A stretch of 64,000 nucleotides of DNA from an uncultured Paracoccaceae bacterium (lineage in GTDB: Bacteria; Pseudomonadota; Alphaproteobacteria; Rhodobacterales; Rhodobacteraceae), in contig CANNCO010000005.1 in the NCBI GenBank assembly GCA_947503175.1, forward strand, positions 62,001 through 126,000, written 5' to 3'. The notes beneath the pieces were generated by a model. It saw only the letters and a list, made by a program, of their open reading frames with translations, was not told where the DNA came from and made no database searches. Below are positions 1 to 9,627 of this stretch, piece by piece (position 1 is the stretch's first letter; every line of letters begins with the position of its first letter). Made by a program: the position numbers and the translations under genes.

Positions 1-111
1 ATCAAAAGTTTACACGCTCCACCCAGGACAAGAGGGGGCGGGATGGCGTCTGAGCTGAAGCGGCGATTGCCCGGAGCTATGGTTTGGCGAGATCGGGTGC
101 GAGCCTGCGGA
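1..111. other. left edge, no gene recognised
   Basis: This stretch lies between the window edge and the stop of the acyl carrier protein gene. I see no convincing reading frame, tRNA or terminator in it. The minus-strand operon to its right could continue past the edge. Confidence 0.4.
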
Positions 112-357
112 TCACTTGATCTTGGCTTTGAGATACCCAACCGCCAAGGCGACTGTCGCGATCTGCGGATAGTCCTTCTCCGGAATATCCACACCGGTAC
201 GCTCATGAAGGGCGGTCACAAGGTTCAGGACGTCCATCGAATCCAGCTCGAGATCGTCCTGAATGTGATCATCGTCTCCGACCGTCTCTGGGTCGATATC
301 GGGCGCTACCCTGGATAGCTCTTCCAGATATGCCGTTCGGATTTCTTCTTCTGTCAT
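112..357 (-). CDS. acyl carrier protein
   Basis: Small acidic 81-residue acyl carrier protein. The motif LELDSMDVLNL near residue 40 carries the serine (DSMD) that receives the 4'-phosphopantetheine arm, on which acyl groups are held as thioesters. Its ATG overlaps the stop codon of the E2 gene (ATGA), so it is the last gene of a translationally coupled operon with E1, E2 and an acyl-CoA synthetase. It is probably not the housekeeping AcpP, which normally sits with fabG and fabF. An ACP next to a lipoyl E2 suggests that an acyl group, or an octanoyl/lipoyl precursor, is handled within the operon; that is inference. Confidence 0.85.
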   Translation of the reverse strand: MTEEEIRTAYLEELSRVAPDIDPETVGDDDHIQDDLELDSMDVLNLVTALHERTGVDIPEKDYPQIATVALAVGYLKAKIK

Positions 358-1568
358 AGGGTCTCCGGCGCTTGAATGAGTGTCTCGAATTCCGTGATGA
401 AACGGGCGGCTTGCCGACCGTCACTGACCCGGTGATCGGCAGACATCGTAAGTGTTATGACGCTGCGCGGCACGACCTCGCCGTCCACGACCCAGGGCCT
501 TACGTGAGGCGCGCCGATCCCGACAAGTGCGACCTGCGGCGGGAAAATGACACCGGTCATCGCTTCGGCCCCGGTCTCGCCCAGGCTCGAAACCGTGATC
601 GTGCCCTCGGTCATTTCGGAACTTCTAAGCCGCCCGGCACGCGCCCGTGTGACAAGGTCACGAATGCCGGCCATCGTCTGATCAAGGTCTAGCAACAGGG
701 CATCCATCAGGGCAGGGGCCACCAACCCGCCACCGCGCAAGGCGACGGCGACGCCGGGGTTCACGACCTCGGCTGGCTTGAACGCGCCGTCAATGAAATG
801 TCCGTTCATGGTCTTGACCTTGGCCGCAGCCCGCGATGCTGCCCGGACAAAAAGGGCACCAAGAAGGATCCGCTCGGCGGGTGCACGTTCCGCATTCAGC
901 TCGGAAAGAAAGTCGGTTGCGGGCTGAACATCGATTGTCTCGGACAGATAGAAATGCGGGATCGTCTGCTTGGCCCGGGTCATAGCCGCGGCGATGGCCT
1001 TGCGCATCTCTTCCATAGGCGTGCCGGTCTTTTGCGGTGCAGGTTTGGCCTTCGCCCCAGGCCCCTCCACATCGGACAGAACGATCACGCCGCCCGGTCC
1101 GGTGCCGTGGATCCCGCTCAGGTCGACGCCAAGCTCGTGCGCGCGAACCCGGGCGGCCGGAGAGGCGGCGTTCAGGCTTGTCGGCGCAATGGACGAGGGG
1201 GCAGGGCGGGTCGCAGTGACCGGTGCCGCAATCACAGTCTCGACTTCCGAGGCGGGCGCAGGCTCTCGCTCAACCTCAGGTTCCGGTTTTGGCGCTTCCG
1301 GCGCAGGCTCCGTCTCCACAGGCGGCGTCTCGCCTTCGGCCAGAATGACGGCAAGCGGTGCGCCCACGGGCAGTTCGACACCAAGCTCTGCGACAAGTTC
1401 GTGGACTTTCCCTTCCTCGAACACCTCGATTTCGATCGCGCCTTTCTGGGTTTCGACAACCGCAACGATATCGCCGCGAGAGACCGCATCGCCAGGCTTG
1501 ATCAGCCATTCGACCAGTATGCCCGCTTCCATGTCGGCGCCGAGCGAGGGCATTGCAAAGACACCCAT
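354..1568 (-). CDS. 2-oxo acid dehydrogenase E2 (lipoyl acyltransferase)
   Basis: Dihydrolipoamide acyltransferase (E2) of a pyruvate/acetoin-type 2-oxo acid dehydrogenase complex, about 404 residues. It has an N-terminal lipoyl domain with the acceptor lysine in VVETQKGAIEIEVFEEG (about residues 40-60), a Pro/Glu/Ala-rich linker, a peripheral E3-binding domain (SPAARVRAHELGVDLSGIHG) and a C-terminal catalytic domain ending in SADHRVSDG, which matches the HxxxDG active-site motif. The start is the ATG at 1568 (MGVFAMPSLGADMEAG), one base after the E1 stop. Upstream in-frame codons lie inside E1 and are not used. It would pass an acyl group from E1's TPP to CoA. No E3 (lipoamide dehydrogenase) is present in the window. 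Confidence 0.9.
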   Translation of the reverse strand: MGVFAMPSLGADMEAGILVEWLIKPGDAVSRGDIVAVVETQKGAIEIEVFEEGKVHELVAELGVELPVGAPLAVILAEGETPPVETEPAPEAPKPEPEVEREPAPASEVETVIAAPVTATRPAPSSIAPTSLNAASPAARVRAHELGVDLSGIHGTGPGGVIVLSDVEGPGAKAKPAPQKTGTPMEEMRKAIAAAMTRAKQTIPHFYLSETIDVQPATDFLSELNAERAPAERILLGALFVRAASRAAAKVKTMNGHFIDGAFKPAEVVNPGVAVALRGGGLVAPALMDALLLDLDQTMAGIRDLVTRARAGRLRSSEMTEGTITVSSLGETGAEAMTGVIFPPQVALVGIGAPHVRPWVVDGEVVPRSVITLTMSADHRVSDGRQAARFITEFETLIQAPETL

Positions 1569-1569
1569 C

Positions 1570-3564
1570 TTAGCGCCCGAACATGGCCTTGGCCGCGGCA
1601 ACGATGCCGGGCGTTTGCGGGATGGACGCATCCTCCAGATGCTTCGGATAGGGGATCGGTACCTCTTCGGCGCAGACCCGCGCAACCGGTGCATCCAGTG
1701 ACCAGAGCGCCTGTTCCATGATCCGGGCCGAGATTTCCGCCGAGATCGATCCCGAGCGCCAACCTTCGTCGACGATCATCGCCCGCCGTGTCTTAGCGAC
1801 CGACGTCATGATTGTGGCATCATCCAGGGGTCGCAGCGTCCGAAGGTCGATGACGTCGGTGTTGATCCCGGCCTCCGCCAGTTCCTCAGCTGCATCCAGC
1901 GTCTTGTAGAGCGAACCGCCATAGGTGATCAGGCTCAGATCGGTTCCTTCGCGCCGCACGGCGGCTTTCGAGATATCGACCGGACCGGCGGCCTCGTCGA
2001 TCTGATCGGTGCGGTTGTAAAGCATGACGTTTTCAAAGATCAGCACCGGATCGGGATCTTCGAGGGCCGTCCAGAGCATGCCGCGCGCATCCTCCAACGT
2101 CGCTGGTGTCAGGACCTTCAGCCCGGGAATATGCCCGTACCAGCCTTCAAGACTATGGGAATGCTGTGCGGCAAGCTGTTTGCCCGCCCCGGTTGCCATG
2201 CGGATGACAAGCGGCACACCGAACTGTCCGCCCGACATATGCCGGATCGTGGCCGCCGTGTTCATGATCTGGTCTAGCGCCAGAAGCGAGAAGTTTACGG
2301 TCATCAGTTCAACGATCGGTCGCATCCCGACGGCGGCTGCCCCGATACCGGCACCGGTGAATCCGCTTTCGGACAGGGGCGTATCGCGAATCCGGTCTTC
2401 GCCGAACTCATCCATCAGACCCTTCGAGACGGCATAACACCCACCATAAGCACCCACATCCTCGCCCATCAGGAACACCCGCTCGTCGCGGATCATCGCA
2501 TCCCGGATCGCCTGTTTGACGGCCTCGCGGTAAGTCATTTCAACCGTCTTACCCGACGACTTTGGCATGGCAGGCGGCTCGGGTTGGGGTCCAAGGACGT
2601 GTTTTGTCAGTTCCTCGACAGGTTCCCACGTCCCGGCTTCCGCGAACTCAACCGCCTCTGCGATCTCCGCCTCTGCGGCTTTTTCGATGTCCGTTACATC
2701 GCTTTCGTGGATCAGGCCATTCTCCAGCAGCCAGCCCTGAAAGCGGACAATCGGCCCTTTCTTGCGCCATTCCTCGACCTCGGCCTTTTCTCGATAGAGC
2801 TGTGCGTCGAACATCGAATGGGGGCGAAACCGGTAGGTCCGGCATTCCAGAAAGACCGGCCGCCCTGTTTCACGGATATTGGCGATCGCCTTCCGCGCTG
2901 CCGCTTCTACGGCCACGACATCCATTCCGTCGACGACGTGGGACTCTACACCATAGCCGATGGCTTTCTCATGGATGTCGGTCTCCGCCTCTGTCCGCGA
3001 CAAGGCCGAGCCCATTGCATAACCGTTGTTTTCGCAGACAAAGAGGACTGGCAGATCCCAAAGCTCCGCCAGATTCATGGTTTCGTGAAATTCGCCTTCG
3101 GCGACGGCGCCTTCGCCGAAGAAACAGGCCGTCACATTGGCCTCGCCCCGCATCCTGTCGGCAAGCGCAAGCCCACCGGCAAGCGGCAGACCCCCGCCCA
3201 CAATGGCGTTCCCGCCGAAGAAATTCGTTTCTGCATCAAAGAGGTGCATCGAGCCGCCCCGACCGCCGGAACAGCCTTCGGATTTGCCATACATCTCGGC
3301 CAGAATCGTCGTCATCGGAACACCGCGGACGAGTGCCTGACCGTGCTCGCGATAGGTGGCCACGATGCGGTCATCGGGGCCAAGCACGGGGATCACACCC
3401 GCTGCGATCGCCTCTTCCCCGTCATAAAGGTGCAGAAAGCCGCGGATTTTCTGTTGCGTATAAAGCTCGGCGCATTTCTCTTCGAACATCCGAACCCGGA
3501 TCATGTCGCGCAGAAGGGCAAGTACGTGCGCCCGGTCAAGGCGGGGTTTGTCGATTACGCTCAT
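1570..3564 (-). CDS. 2-oxo acid dehydrogenase E1, fused alpha and beta subunits
   Basis: TPP-dependent dehydrogenase of 664 residues in which the E1 alpha and beta chains, normally separate, are fused. Alpha (about 1-325) has the start [18 protein letters not shown] and a TPP/Mg motif of the form [12 protein letters not shown]...NNGYAM. A linker rich in Pro, Glu and Lys (about 325-345) joins it to beta ([14 protein letters not shown] onward, with [15 protein letters not shown]). It would decarboxylate a 2-oxo acid, probably pyruvate or acetoin-like, and acylate the lipoyl group of the adjacent E2. Its start overlaps the synthetase gene's end by 4 nt. Substrate cannot be read from sequence. 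Fused E1 proteins exist in other bacteria, so the fusion itself is not new. Confidence 0.9.
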   Translation of the reverse strand: MSVIDKPRLDRAHVLALLRDMIRVRMFEEKCAELYTQQKIRGFLHLYDGEEAIAAGVIPVLGPDDRIVATYREHGQALVRGVPMTTILAEMYGKSEGCSGGRGGSMHLFDAETNFFGGNAIVGGGLPLAGGLALADRMRGEANVTACFFGEGAVAEGEFHETMNLAELWDLPVLFVCENNGYAMGSALSRTEAETDIHEKAIGYGVESHVVDGMDVVAVEAAARKAIANIRETGRPVFLECRTYRFRPHSMFDAQLYREKAEVEEWRKKGPIVRFQGWLLENGLIHESDVTDIEKAAEAEIAEAVEFAEAGTWEPVEELTKHVLGPQPEPPAMPKSSGKTVEMTYREAVKQAIRDAMIRDERVFLMGEDVGAYGGCYAVSKGLMDEFGEDRIRDTPLSESGFTGAGIGAAAVGMRPIVELMTVNFSLLALDQIMNTAATIRHMSGGQFGVPLVIRMATGAGKQLAAQHSHSLEGWYGHIPGLKVLTPATLEDARGMLWTALEDPDPVLIFENVMLYNRTDQIDEAAGPVDISKAAVRREGTDLSLITYGGSLYKTLDAAEELAEAGINTDVIDLRTLRPLDDATIMTSVAKTRRAMIVDEGWRSGSISAEISARIMEQALWSLDAPVARVCAEEVPIPYPKHLEDASIPQTPGIVAAAKAMFGR

Positions 3565-5261
3565 GTCTCGTCGGTCTCCAATGTGGAAATGTCACCTTCG
3601 GGCAGGCCCAGTTCGCGGGCTTTGAGAAGCCGCCGCATGATTTTACCGGACCGTGTCTTGGGCAGGGTCTTTCGAAAAACGATCTCGCGCGGCGCCACGG
3701 CTGGCCCGAGCTTCTTGCGCGCATGCCCCCGCACCGCGCGTTCCAACTCGTCTGAGGCGTTATAATCGGGGTTCAATGTCACATAGGCCTTGACGATCTC
3801 TCCGGCGGTTTCGTCCGGAATGCCGATCACGCCCGCTTCTGCGACGGCCTCGTGTTCGATCAACGCGCTTTCCACCTCGAACGGCCCGATCAGATGGCCC
3901 GAGGTCTTGATCAGGTCATCGGCTCGGCCGACAAACCAGAAATACCCGTCCGCATCCCGCATGGCGAGATCGCCCGACAAGTACCATCCATCGACAAAAC
4001 ACTTCTGATACCGCGCGTCTTCGTGCAGATAGGCTCGCATCATCGACGGCCAACCGGGACGCAAGGCTAGCTCGCCAATCTCGTTGTCCGGCAACTCTTT
4101 CAGCGTTCCATCTTCGCGCTCGACGATGCCCGCATTGATCCCGGGCATGGGCTTGCCCATGGAGCCGGGTTTGACTGTCATCCCGGGACGGTTCGCGATC
4201 ATGATGCCGCCCGTTTCGGTCTGCCACCAGTTGTCATGGAAGGGTTGCCCGAAAACCTTCTCGGACCATACGACAGCTTCGGGGTTCAACGGCTCGCCCA
4301 CGCTTGCGAGGAATCTCAAAGAAGAGAAATCGTATGGCTCGGTTGCCTCTGCGCCGGCGCGCATCATCATGCGGATGGCCGTCGGGGCCGAATACCAGAC
4401 CTCGACCTTTTCCCGCTGGATGGTCCCATACCACCGGTCGAGGTCGAACTCGGCCTCATCCACGATCATCGTCACGCGGTTTACCAGCGGCGCGATGATC
4501 CCGTAGGACGTGCCGGTGACCCATCCGGGATCGGCGGTGCACCAATAGATGCTTCCGGGCTGAAGATCCAAGGCGTGCTTCCCGGAATAGGCGTGATAGA
4601 TGACTGCATTGTGCACATGCACCGCGCCTTTGGGTTTACCGGTTGTGCCCGACGTGAAGTGGATCAGGGCCGGGTCCTCTGGCTTGGTCTTAACGGGGTC
4701 AAAATCGGGTGATGCCGTGTCAAGCGCCGGACCGAGTGCGACGCAACCCTCGGGCACATCGCCATCCCCGACGATCAGCACCAGTTTCAGCGACGGGATC
4801 TGATCCCGCCAGGCCGCCACCTTGCGTTTGTAGATCGAGGCCGTGGTGACAAGCACATTGGCATCGCCGATCTCCATCCGCGTGCGAATGGGTTCGGGGC
4901 CGAAGGCGGAAAAGAGCGGGGTAAAGACCATGCCGGCCCGAAGCGTGCCAAGCGCGCAGGCGTAGAGTTCGGGCACGCGTCCCATCAGGACGAAGACGCT
5001 GTCACCCTGCTTTAGACCGTTGTCGTGCAAAACAGAGCCAAAGCGGGATGAAAGGTCTTTCAGATCGCCATAGGTCAGTTCACGTCGGGCGCCATCCTTG
5101 CCGAGCCACAGTAACGCAACCTGTTCTGAATGCCCGTCCTCCACATGCCGGTCGACAGCCTCGCGACCGATATTGATCGAACCATCACGCTCTTGGAAAA
5201 ACTCCTCCGCGCCGAAAGATGCATCGCGTATCGCGGTTTCCGCGTTGTTATCATGTGACAT
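3561..5261 (-). CDS. AMP-dependent acyl-CoA synthetase (acetyl-CoA synthetase-like)
   Basis: ANL-superfamily ligase of 566 residues that activates a carboxylate to acyl-AMP and then acyl-CoA. The P-loop-like motif [17 protein letters not shown] is near residue 220, the aromatic WWQTETGG motif near 345, the hinge [23 protein letters not shown] near 430, and the acetylatable lysine is in [12 protein letters not shown] near the C-terminus. These motifs resemble acetyl- and propionyl-CoA synthetases, but the protein is about 80 residues shorter than AcsA. It is the first gene of a minus-strand operon with E1, E2 and ACP. Short-chain substrate is likely; the exact acid is not determinable. Confidence 0.88.
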   Translation of the reverse strand: MSHDNNAETAIRDASFGAEEFFQERDGSINIGREAVDRHVEDGHSEQVALLWLGKDGARRELTYGDLKDLSSRFGSVLHDNGLKQGDSVFVLMGRVPELYACALGTLRAGMVFTPLFSAFGPEPIRTRMEIGDANVLVTTASIYKRKVAAWRDQIPSLKLVLIVGDGDVPEGCVALGPALDTASPDFDPVKTKPEDPALIHFTSGTTGKPKGAVHVHNAVIYHAYSGKHALDLQPGSIYWCTADPGWVTGTSYGIIAPLVNRVTMIVDEAEFDLDRWYGTIQREKVEVWYSAPTAIRMMMRAGAEATEPYDFSSLRFLASVGEPLNPEAVVWSEKVFGQPFHDNWWQTETGGIMIANRPGMTVKPGSMGKPMPGINAGIVEREDGTLKELPDNEIGELALRPGWPSMMRAYLHEDARYQKCFVDGWYLSGDLAMRDADGYFWFVGRADDLIKTSGHLIGPFEVESALIEHEAVAEAGVIGIPDETAGEIVKAYVTLNPDYNASDELERAVRGHARKKLGPAVAPREIVFRKTLPKTRSGKIMRRLLKARELGLPEGDISTLETDET

Positions 5262-5649
5262 GGCTACCTCCTCCCGCTGAAGTATTGAGGCGGCGAAGAA
5301 CCGGCATTGTGAGCTAGATCAATTCATTCGGGGAACTGTCGGATGTACGTTTGTGAGCCAATCCGACGGGTCGAGGTTCATTGCAAGCGCAAGATTGGCC
5401 GGGTCTGCAATGGTCCTGTGCGATGGAACCGAATGCGTGTCTCGAAAGTGTACGGGCTGGCTGGCGCGAAGACGAGAGTGGGCGGCTGCATGGCGAAAAG
5501 CGACGGGGGGTCGGCCCCTTCAACCTGTTCGCGGACGGGCAAGGGCCGGTCGACTGCGCAAGCTCGATATTCCCGACGAGCTTGCCAACACCCTTGCAAA
5601 GACCAAAAAGACGGCGCCCCGGAAAACTCCGAGGCGCCGCCGTTTCTTA
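5262..5649. other. intergenic region, no confident gene
   Basis: Between the acyl-CoA synthetase start and the tiny-gene locus I see no coding region I can support. Open frames on the plus strand run straight through the hairpin at 5612-5639 and have no family resemblance. The promoter of the synthetase operon should lie at the left end, but I could not pick a clear -35/-10 pair. Confidence 0.4.
5612..5639. terminator. Rho-independent terminator, probably bidirectional
   Basis: A 12-bp stem with one mismatch (CGGCGCCCCGGA / TCCGAGGCGCCG) closes a 4-nt loop. On the minus strand it is followed by GTCTTTTTGG, so it would end the tiny-gene transcript. On the plus strand CCGTTTCTTATT follows. A near-identical hairpin sits beside the second tiny-gene copy at 45584-45611. 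Confidence 0.75.
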
Positions 5650-5763
5650 TTAGATCGAGTTGAACTGATCGATGATTGTTCCGTTTGCAAGATATCCCCA
5701 AGGGCTTTTCACCAGATGGACTGGTCCGGCGGGTTCCTTGAGATGACTAAAGTGGATTGTCAT
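5650..5763 (-). CDS. hypothetical 37-residue protein, coupled to upstream tiny gene
   Basis: A 37-codon frame beginning MTIHFSHLKEPAGPVHLVK and ending in IIDQFNSI. Its ATG overlaps the TGA of the preceding 61-residue gene (ATGA), the usual sign of translational coupling, and it ends 11 nt before a strong terminator. At the equivalent place beside the second copy (about 45620-45710) a frame of matching length shows scattered identities (P, G, VK, NSI) but contains an early stop, so that copy may be decayed. No family is recognised. A short frame like this could be fortuitous; the overlap and terminator are the main support. Confidence 0.4.
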   Translation of the reverse strand: MTIHFSHLKEPAGPVHLVKSPWGYLANGTIIDQFNSI

Positions 5764-5945
5764 ACGTCGTTTTCGGAATTCTCATTAGGACTTTCAGGTG
5801 CCGATCCGCTTCGACCCCGAAAAAGCTTTGGGCCCTCGAACGGAGGTCCGGCTTTGGGTCGTTGCCGGTCATTGGAGAGCTTGCCTAGACGCTCCTCGAA
5901 TGCCGATCTTTCTTTTTTGCGTATCAGTTCTGATGATGGTCTCAT
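5760..5945 (-). CDS. conserved tiny basic protein, copy 1
   Basis: A 61-residue lysine/arginine-rich protein starting MRPSSELIRKKERSAFEERL. It has a paralogue at 45732-45902: 30 of the first 43 residues are identical. The DNA differences fall mostly at third codon positions in this frame, which argues that it is translated. A Shine-Dalgarno-like GGAAGAGGT precedes the ATG. About 98 nt upstream are also conserved without gaps between the two copies. There is no signal peptide or membrane segment; the first 25 residues are likely a charged helix. Function unknown. Confidence 0.6.
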   Translation of the reverse strand: MRPSSELIRKKERSAFEERLGKLSNDRQRPKAGPPFEGPKLFRGRSGSAPESPNENSENDV

Positions 5946-6043
5946 ACCTACCTCTTCCTACTACTGCCGATGGCTGAACTTTCGTGAGTTTTGGCAGCAA
6001 AAGTGGGGCAGAAAGCTGGCTGGTTAACGGTGTATTGACACTG
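5946..6043 (-). promoter_or_regulatory. conserved leader/promoter block of tiny gene, copy 1
   Basis: This 98-nt block aligns without gaps to 45903-46001 upstream of the paralogue. Shared pieces, read on the minus strand, include CAGTGTCAATACACCGTTAAC and GCACTTTTGCTGCCAAA (the latter starting CCACTTTTG in this copy). The GTTAAC core is exactly 78 nt from the start codon in both copies. The region must hold the promoter or a regulator site, but I could not assign a sigma factor. Confidence 0.55.
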
Positions 6044-6527
6044 CCCGAACGAAAGTCTTTGGAAAGTCGCAGGTTTGTTTCTCGTTCATGAATTGAGGCC
6101 TCGATGCGACGACGAAACTGCTTTCCGTCATTGGGACGAAAACGACAACCTGATGCCCTGAAGCCGCAGCGACCGACGGTGACCGGCTGGCGAAGCACGT
6201 TGGCCGCACGCCGGAACAAATCCGAGACGAAAGAAGAGATTTTCTTTGTCCGCTCAATGATGCGACGTCTAACCTCTCGTAACCAATCGGCCTATGATCC
6301 CCGCCAAACGAAACGGGCGTTGGTCCCGCGTACCGCCGTTCTTGCGCAACCCACGCCACTGGAAGCGGGTTCGACATGACAGAGGTCAGAAACGAATGCG
6401 AACCGGTCATCTCAGAAATGACCCACGCCGCTCCGCGCTATCGAAGGCGCTGTGGAACCGCCGTTCGGGATCTCTTTCGCCGCCGCGTATCACAGGCGGC
6501 ACCGATACGGGTCGGAGTTTCGGGCAG
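6044..6527. other. intergenic region before peptidase-like gene
   Basis: No gene with recognisable homology or good initiation signals is visible. An arginine-rich open frame leads into the next gene from about 6294, but its composition looks like non-coding translation. Confidence 0.35.
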
Positions 6528-7241
6528 TTGACCGCAACGCTGGCCCGTATCTTCGGCTTTTTTGCCAACGGCGTGTTCGCGGCAATTGTGCTGGGTGTAG
6601 CACTGCCGGGCACGCACCGGGTTGTCGCCCCCGACTTTTATGGGCTGACCGAAATCGCGCCGCGGGTCTGGACTGACGCGCCGGGCCGTGCGCGTGAACT
6701 TCTGAACCTAGCCGAGACATCGCGCGCGCGTGTCATCGACTTTTTTGGCGATGTCCCGCCGCGCCCGACGCTTATCCTCTGCTCGACGCGCGATTGCGCG
6801 GGCGTGTTTGGCATCGGTGGAAACGGGCTCTCCATTGCGGATGTCGCGGTCATTGTCGCACCGGGCGGGTTGACGCAAGGTACGCTGAGCCATGAGATGA
6901 CGCATTCGCGTTTGCACCGGTCGATGGGCCTCCGCAACCTCGTGCGACAACCATATCCGACCTGGTTCGACGAGGGGCTTGCGACCCATGTGGCAGATCA
7001 CCCGGTTTGGCAGGGGCTAATCTCGTCATCCGCCAGAGCGCGGGTGCGTGAAGTCCGGCGGTTCTGGCAATGGGACGATGCCTATCGCGCGCTTGGCGTC
7101 GGTCGTGCCTACAGGGCCGCAGCCGCCGAGGTCGCGCGGATCGAACAACAGGCCGGGCGAGACGGTCTGCTGGAGCTTATTGCCCGCGCAGAGGCTGGCG
7201 AAGACTTCGATACTGTCTTGGCTGGTATACTCGCTCGGTAA
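6528..7241 (+). CDS. membrane-anchored HExxH metallopeptidase-like protein
   Basis: About 237 residues from a TTG at 6528 that has a GGAG ten bases upstream. Residues about 5-30 (LARIFGFFANGVFAAIVLGV) form a signal anchor or signal peptide. The body carries SHEMTHSRLH, a zinc-binding HExxH motif, followed by the downstream acidic stretch TWFDEGLATHVAD. This pattern matches gluzincin-type, peptidase-MA-like proteins of the periplasm. In-frame codons upstream (ATG 6396, ATG 6294) would add arginine-rich sequence that does not look like protein, so I favour the TTG. Substrate unknown; the gene stands alone. Confidence 0.6.
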   Translation: MTATLARIFGFFANGVFAAIVLGVALPGTHRVVAPDFYGLTEIAPRVWTDAPGRARELLNLAETSRARVIDFFGDVPPRPTLILCSTRDCAGVFGIGGNGLSIADVAVIVAPGGLTQGTLSHEMTHSRLHRSMGLRNLVRQPYPTWFDEGLATHVADHPVWQGLISSSARARVREVRRFWQWDDAYRALGVGRAYRAAAAEVARIEQQAGRDGLLELIARAEAGEDFDTVLAGILAR

Positions 7242-7384
7242 TCGTAACCGGGTGCTGGCCTGATCGAAGCAATCGCCCGGTTTTGGTCGCTTGCAGACTC
7301 TTTCATCTTTCGCATGTCCTTCCGGCGAGATGCCGTGCCGTGGATTGATGAAGCAGAGATGCATTTCGCCGAAAGGATCCCGGT

Positions 7385-8311
7385 CTAGGCCTCGGATGGG
7401 CGCAGCCGCGACAGCAAAAACGGCGTAAGATACATTGGAATCTGATAGCAGCCAATGAAGATCATCAGCGGCGCGGCCACGTCCTCGGGCAGGACAACAA
7501 GGAAAAGTGCGATGTTGCGGTTCCCGGCATAGATCGCAAGAGCCACCGGGTCGCGTGAACCGATCCCGAGACCGATGCGCAATGTTGCCAGCACAAGACC
7601 GAAATTGACGGCGAGCGCGGCAAGAAGCCAGACGAGAAGCGTCAACGGCTCTGTCCGCAGAAGCGGTCCGATGGCGGCCATGAGCCCGACGACGACGACG
7701 GCCAGCAGGACCGCGGCCAGACCGTCGAGGGAGCCCCGGGCGCGGTCCCGACCCAGCGCCGGAAAGACCGCACGGACGGCGAAGCCAAGACCGACGGCAC
7801 CGAGGATAACCGCGTGTAATCCCAGCGACAGCCAGACCGCCCCTGCCGCACCGCCGCCACCCGGATCAAGGACCATGAGAACCGGCAAGGCGGTAAGTGG
7901 GAAAAGGGCCGTTCCCAGTACCAGAAGCCGCATTCCCGGCGCCGGATCGTGCCCGATCATGATCGCGAAATTGGGCGCACCGGTCACCGAGGGCGCGGCA
8001 AGCATCAGCGCAATGGCAAGCGCAAGTGGCATGCTCAGAAGGCCGACGGCGGTAAAGACGCCCAGCGCCACCAGCGGCAGCACCATTTGCATGAAACCGA
8101 TCCGCAAAAGCGTGGGGAGCAAGTCTTCAAGGCTGCCGAGGGCCGCCCGGGCGCCCACGCGAATGCCGGTGACCAACAGAAGAAGGGCCACGAGTTCGGC
8201 AATCCATGGTCTGAGGGCTTCGGCCAGCCCCGGAAGAAGAAGGCCCGCGGCAAGGCCCGCCAGAAGGCAAAGCCGCCCCTGAAGCCCCAACCAGACAAGT
8301 GCGCGAACCAC
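7385..8311 (-). CDS. BASS-type sodium symporter family permease
   Basis: A 308-residue membrane protein with about nine or ten predicted hydrophobic helices. The repeat SVTGAPNFAIMIG and the later AIYAGNRNIALFL resemble the crossing-helix motifs of bile acid:sodium symporter (BASS) proteins, which carry organic anions. It begins 3 nt after the end of the TRAP large permease gene and is probably the last gene of the TRAP operon, adding a second organic-acid carrier. The family call rests on motif recall and hydrophobicity, so related auxin-efflux or ArsB-like carriers cannot be fully excluded. Confidence 0.65.
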   Translation of the reverse strand: MVRALVWLGLQGRLCLLAGLAAGLLLPGLAEALRPWIAELVALLLLVTGIRVGARAALGSLEDLLPTLLRIGFMQMVLPLVALGVFTAVGLLSMPLALAIALMLAAPSVTGAPNFAIMIGHDPAPGMRLLVLGTALFPLTALPVLMVLDPGGGGAAGAVWLSLGLHAVILGAVGLGFAVRAVFPALGRDRARGSLDGLAAVLLAVVVVGLMAAIGPLLRTEPLTLLVWLLAALAVNFGLVLATLRIGLGIGSRDPVALAIYAGNRNIALFLVVLPEDVAAPLMIFIGCYQIPMYLTPFLLSRLRPSEA

Positions 8312-8314
8312 TTG

Positions 8315-9622
8315 TCAGGGGGCCTGCCGCATGGTCTCGGGTAACCACATCGCGATATCGGGAAACCAGATAAGCACGAAGCACATCAGGACCATGATCA
8401 GGAACATCGGGAAAGCAGCGCGCGTGATGTATCCCATCTCGTGCTCGGTCATGCCCTGAAGGACGAAAAGGTTGAAACCGATGGGCGGGGTGATCTGCGC
8501 CATCTCGACCACAACGACGACGAAGATCCCGAACCAGATCAGGTCGATCCCCGCCTCGCGGACCATCGGTTCGACCACCGCCATCGTCAGGACCACAGAC
8601 GAAATGCCGTCAAGGAACATGCCCAGGATGATGTAAAAGACCATCAGGATCATCAGTAGCTCGAAACGTGTAAGCTCAAGCGTGGCGATCCCGTCGGCCA
8701 GTGCGCGGGGTAGTCCCGTAAAACCCATCGCAAGCTTCAGGAAGGCCGCACCGGCAAGGATCAGCGCGATCATGGCCGAGGTGCGCGTCGCCCCCATCAG
8801 GCTTTCAGTGAAGGTCTGCCAGTTCAGCGAGCCCTGGCTCGCGGCCAGCACCAGCGCCCCGATCACACCGATCGCGGCGGCTTCCGTCGCGGTTGCGTAA
8901 CCTGCATACATCGAGCCGATGACCACGAAGATCAGGCAAAGGACGGGGATCAGGAAGCGAGAGTTCTTCAGCTTGTCGCTAAAGGACATCCCGGTTTCCC
9001 GCTTGGGGTTCCAACTGCCCGACAGCCGCGAATAGATCGCTACATAGCCCATGAACATCAGGGCAAGGCATAGACCCGGAAAGACGCCTGCGAAGAAAAG
9101 CTGTGTGATCGACTCGTTGACCGTCACACCATAGACGATGAGGGCGAGTGACGGTGGGATCATCAGACCCAGCGTGGCGGCGCCTGCAAGCGTGCCGATG
9201 ACGATACGCTCGGGGTACTCGCGGGCGCGCAGTTCCGGGATCGACATCTTGCCGACGGTCGTAAGCGTTGCCGCTGACGAACCGGAGACAGCGGCAAAAA
9301 CGGTGCACCCCACGATATTGGTGTGGACAAGGCCCCCGGGCAGGCGTGCAAGCCACGGGGACAGCCCGCGGAACATATCCTCGCTCAGACGGGTGCGGAA
9401 AAGGATCTCTCCCATCCAGATGAAAAGGGGCAGGGCGGTCAGTGTCCAGCTCGACGACGATGCCCAGATTGTCGTGATCATCGTGTCGCCGACAGGGCGA
9501 GAGGTGAACAGCTCCATCCCCACCCAGGCGACCCCCATCAGGGCAAGACCGACCCAGACACCGCTGCCAAGCAGCAGGAACAGGACGAAGAGGAACAGGA
9601 TGATTGCATAAAGCTCTTCCAT
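8315..9622 (-). CDS. dctM: TRAP transporter large permease (DctM type)
   Basis: A 435-residue integral membrane protein of the TRAP DctM family, about 12 helices. Typical motifs are visible: SGSSAATLTTVGKMSIPELRAREYP near residues 115-140, GAATLGLMIPPSLALIVYGV soon after, and TPPIGFNLFVLQG near the C-terminus. It forms the sodium-driven channel of a tripartite carboxylate carrier with the DctQ and DctP proteins encoded directly upstream; the DctQ gene ends 5 nt before it. Confidence 0.95.
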   Translation of the reverse strand: MEELYAIILFLFVLFLLLGSGVWVGLALMGVAWVGMELFTSRPVGDTMITTIWASSSSWTLTALPLFIWMGEILFRTRLSEDMFRGLSPWLARLPGGLVHTNIVGCTVFAAVSGSSAATLTTVGKMSIPELRAREYPERIVIGTLAGAATLGLMIPPSLALIVYGVTVNESITQLFFAGVFPGLCLALMFMGYVAIYSRLSGSWNPKRETGMSFSDKLKNSRFLIPVLCLIFVVIGSMYAGYATATEAAAIGVIGALVLAASQGSLNWQTFTESLMGATRTSAMIALILAGAAFLKLAMGFTGLPRALADGIATLELTRFELLMILMVFYIILGMFLDGISSVVLTMAVVEPMVREAGIDLIWFGIFVVVVVEMAQITPPIGFNLFVLQGMTEHEMGYITRAAFPMFLIMVLMCFVLIWFPDIAMWLPETMRQAP

Positions 9623-9627
9623 CGGCG

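Noticed and set aside
2562-3765. Two long plus-strand frames opposite the fused E1 gene
   Set aside because: Arg/Pro/Ser-rich shadow translations without domains, lying exactly over a well supported E1 gene.
5353-6027. Plus-strand frame of about 220 codons
   Set aside because: It reads through a strong terminator hairpin and antisense to the conserved tiny gene; no domain recognised.
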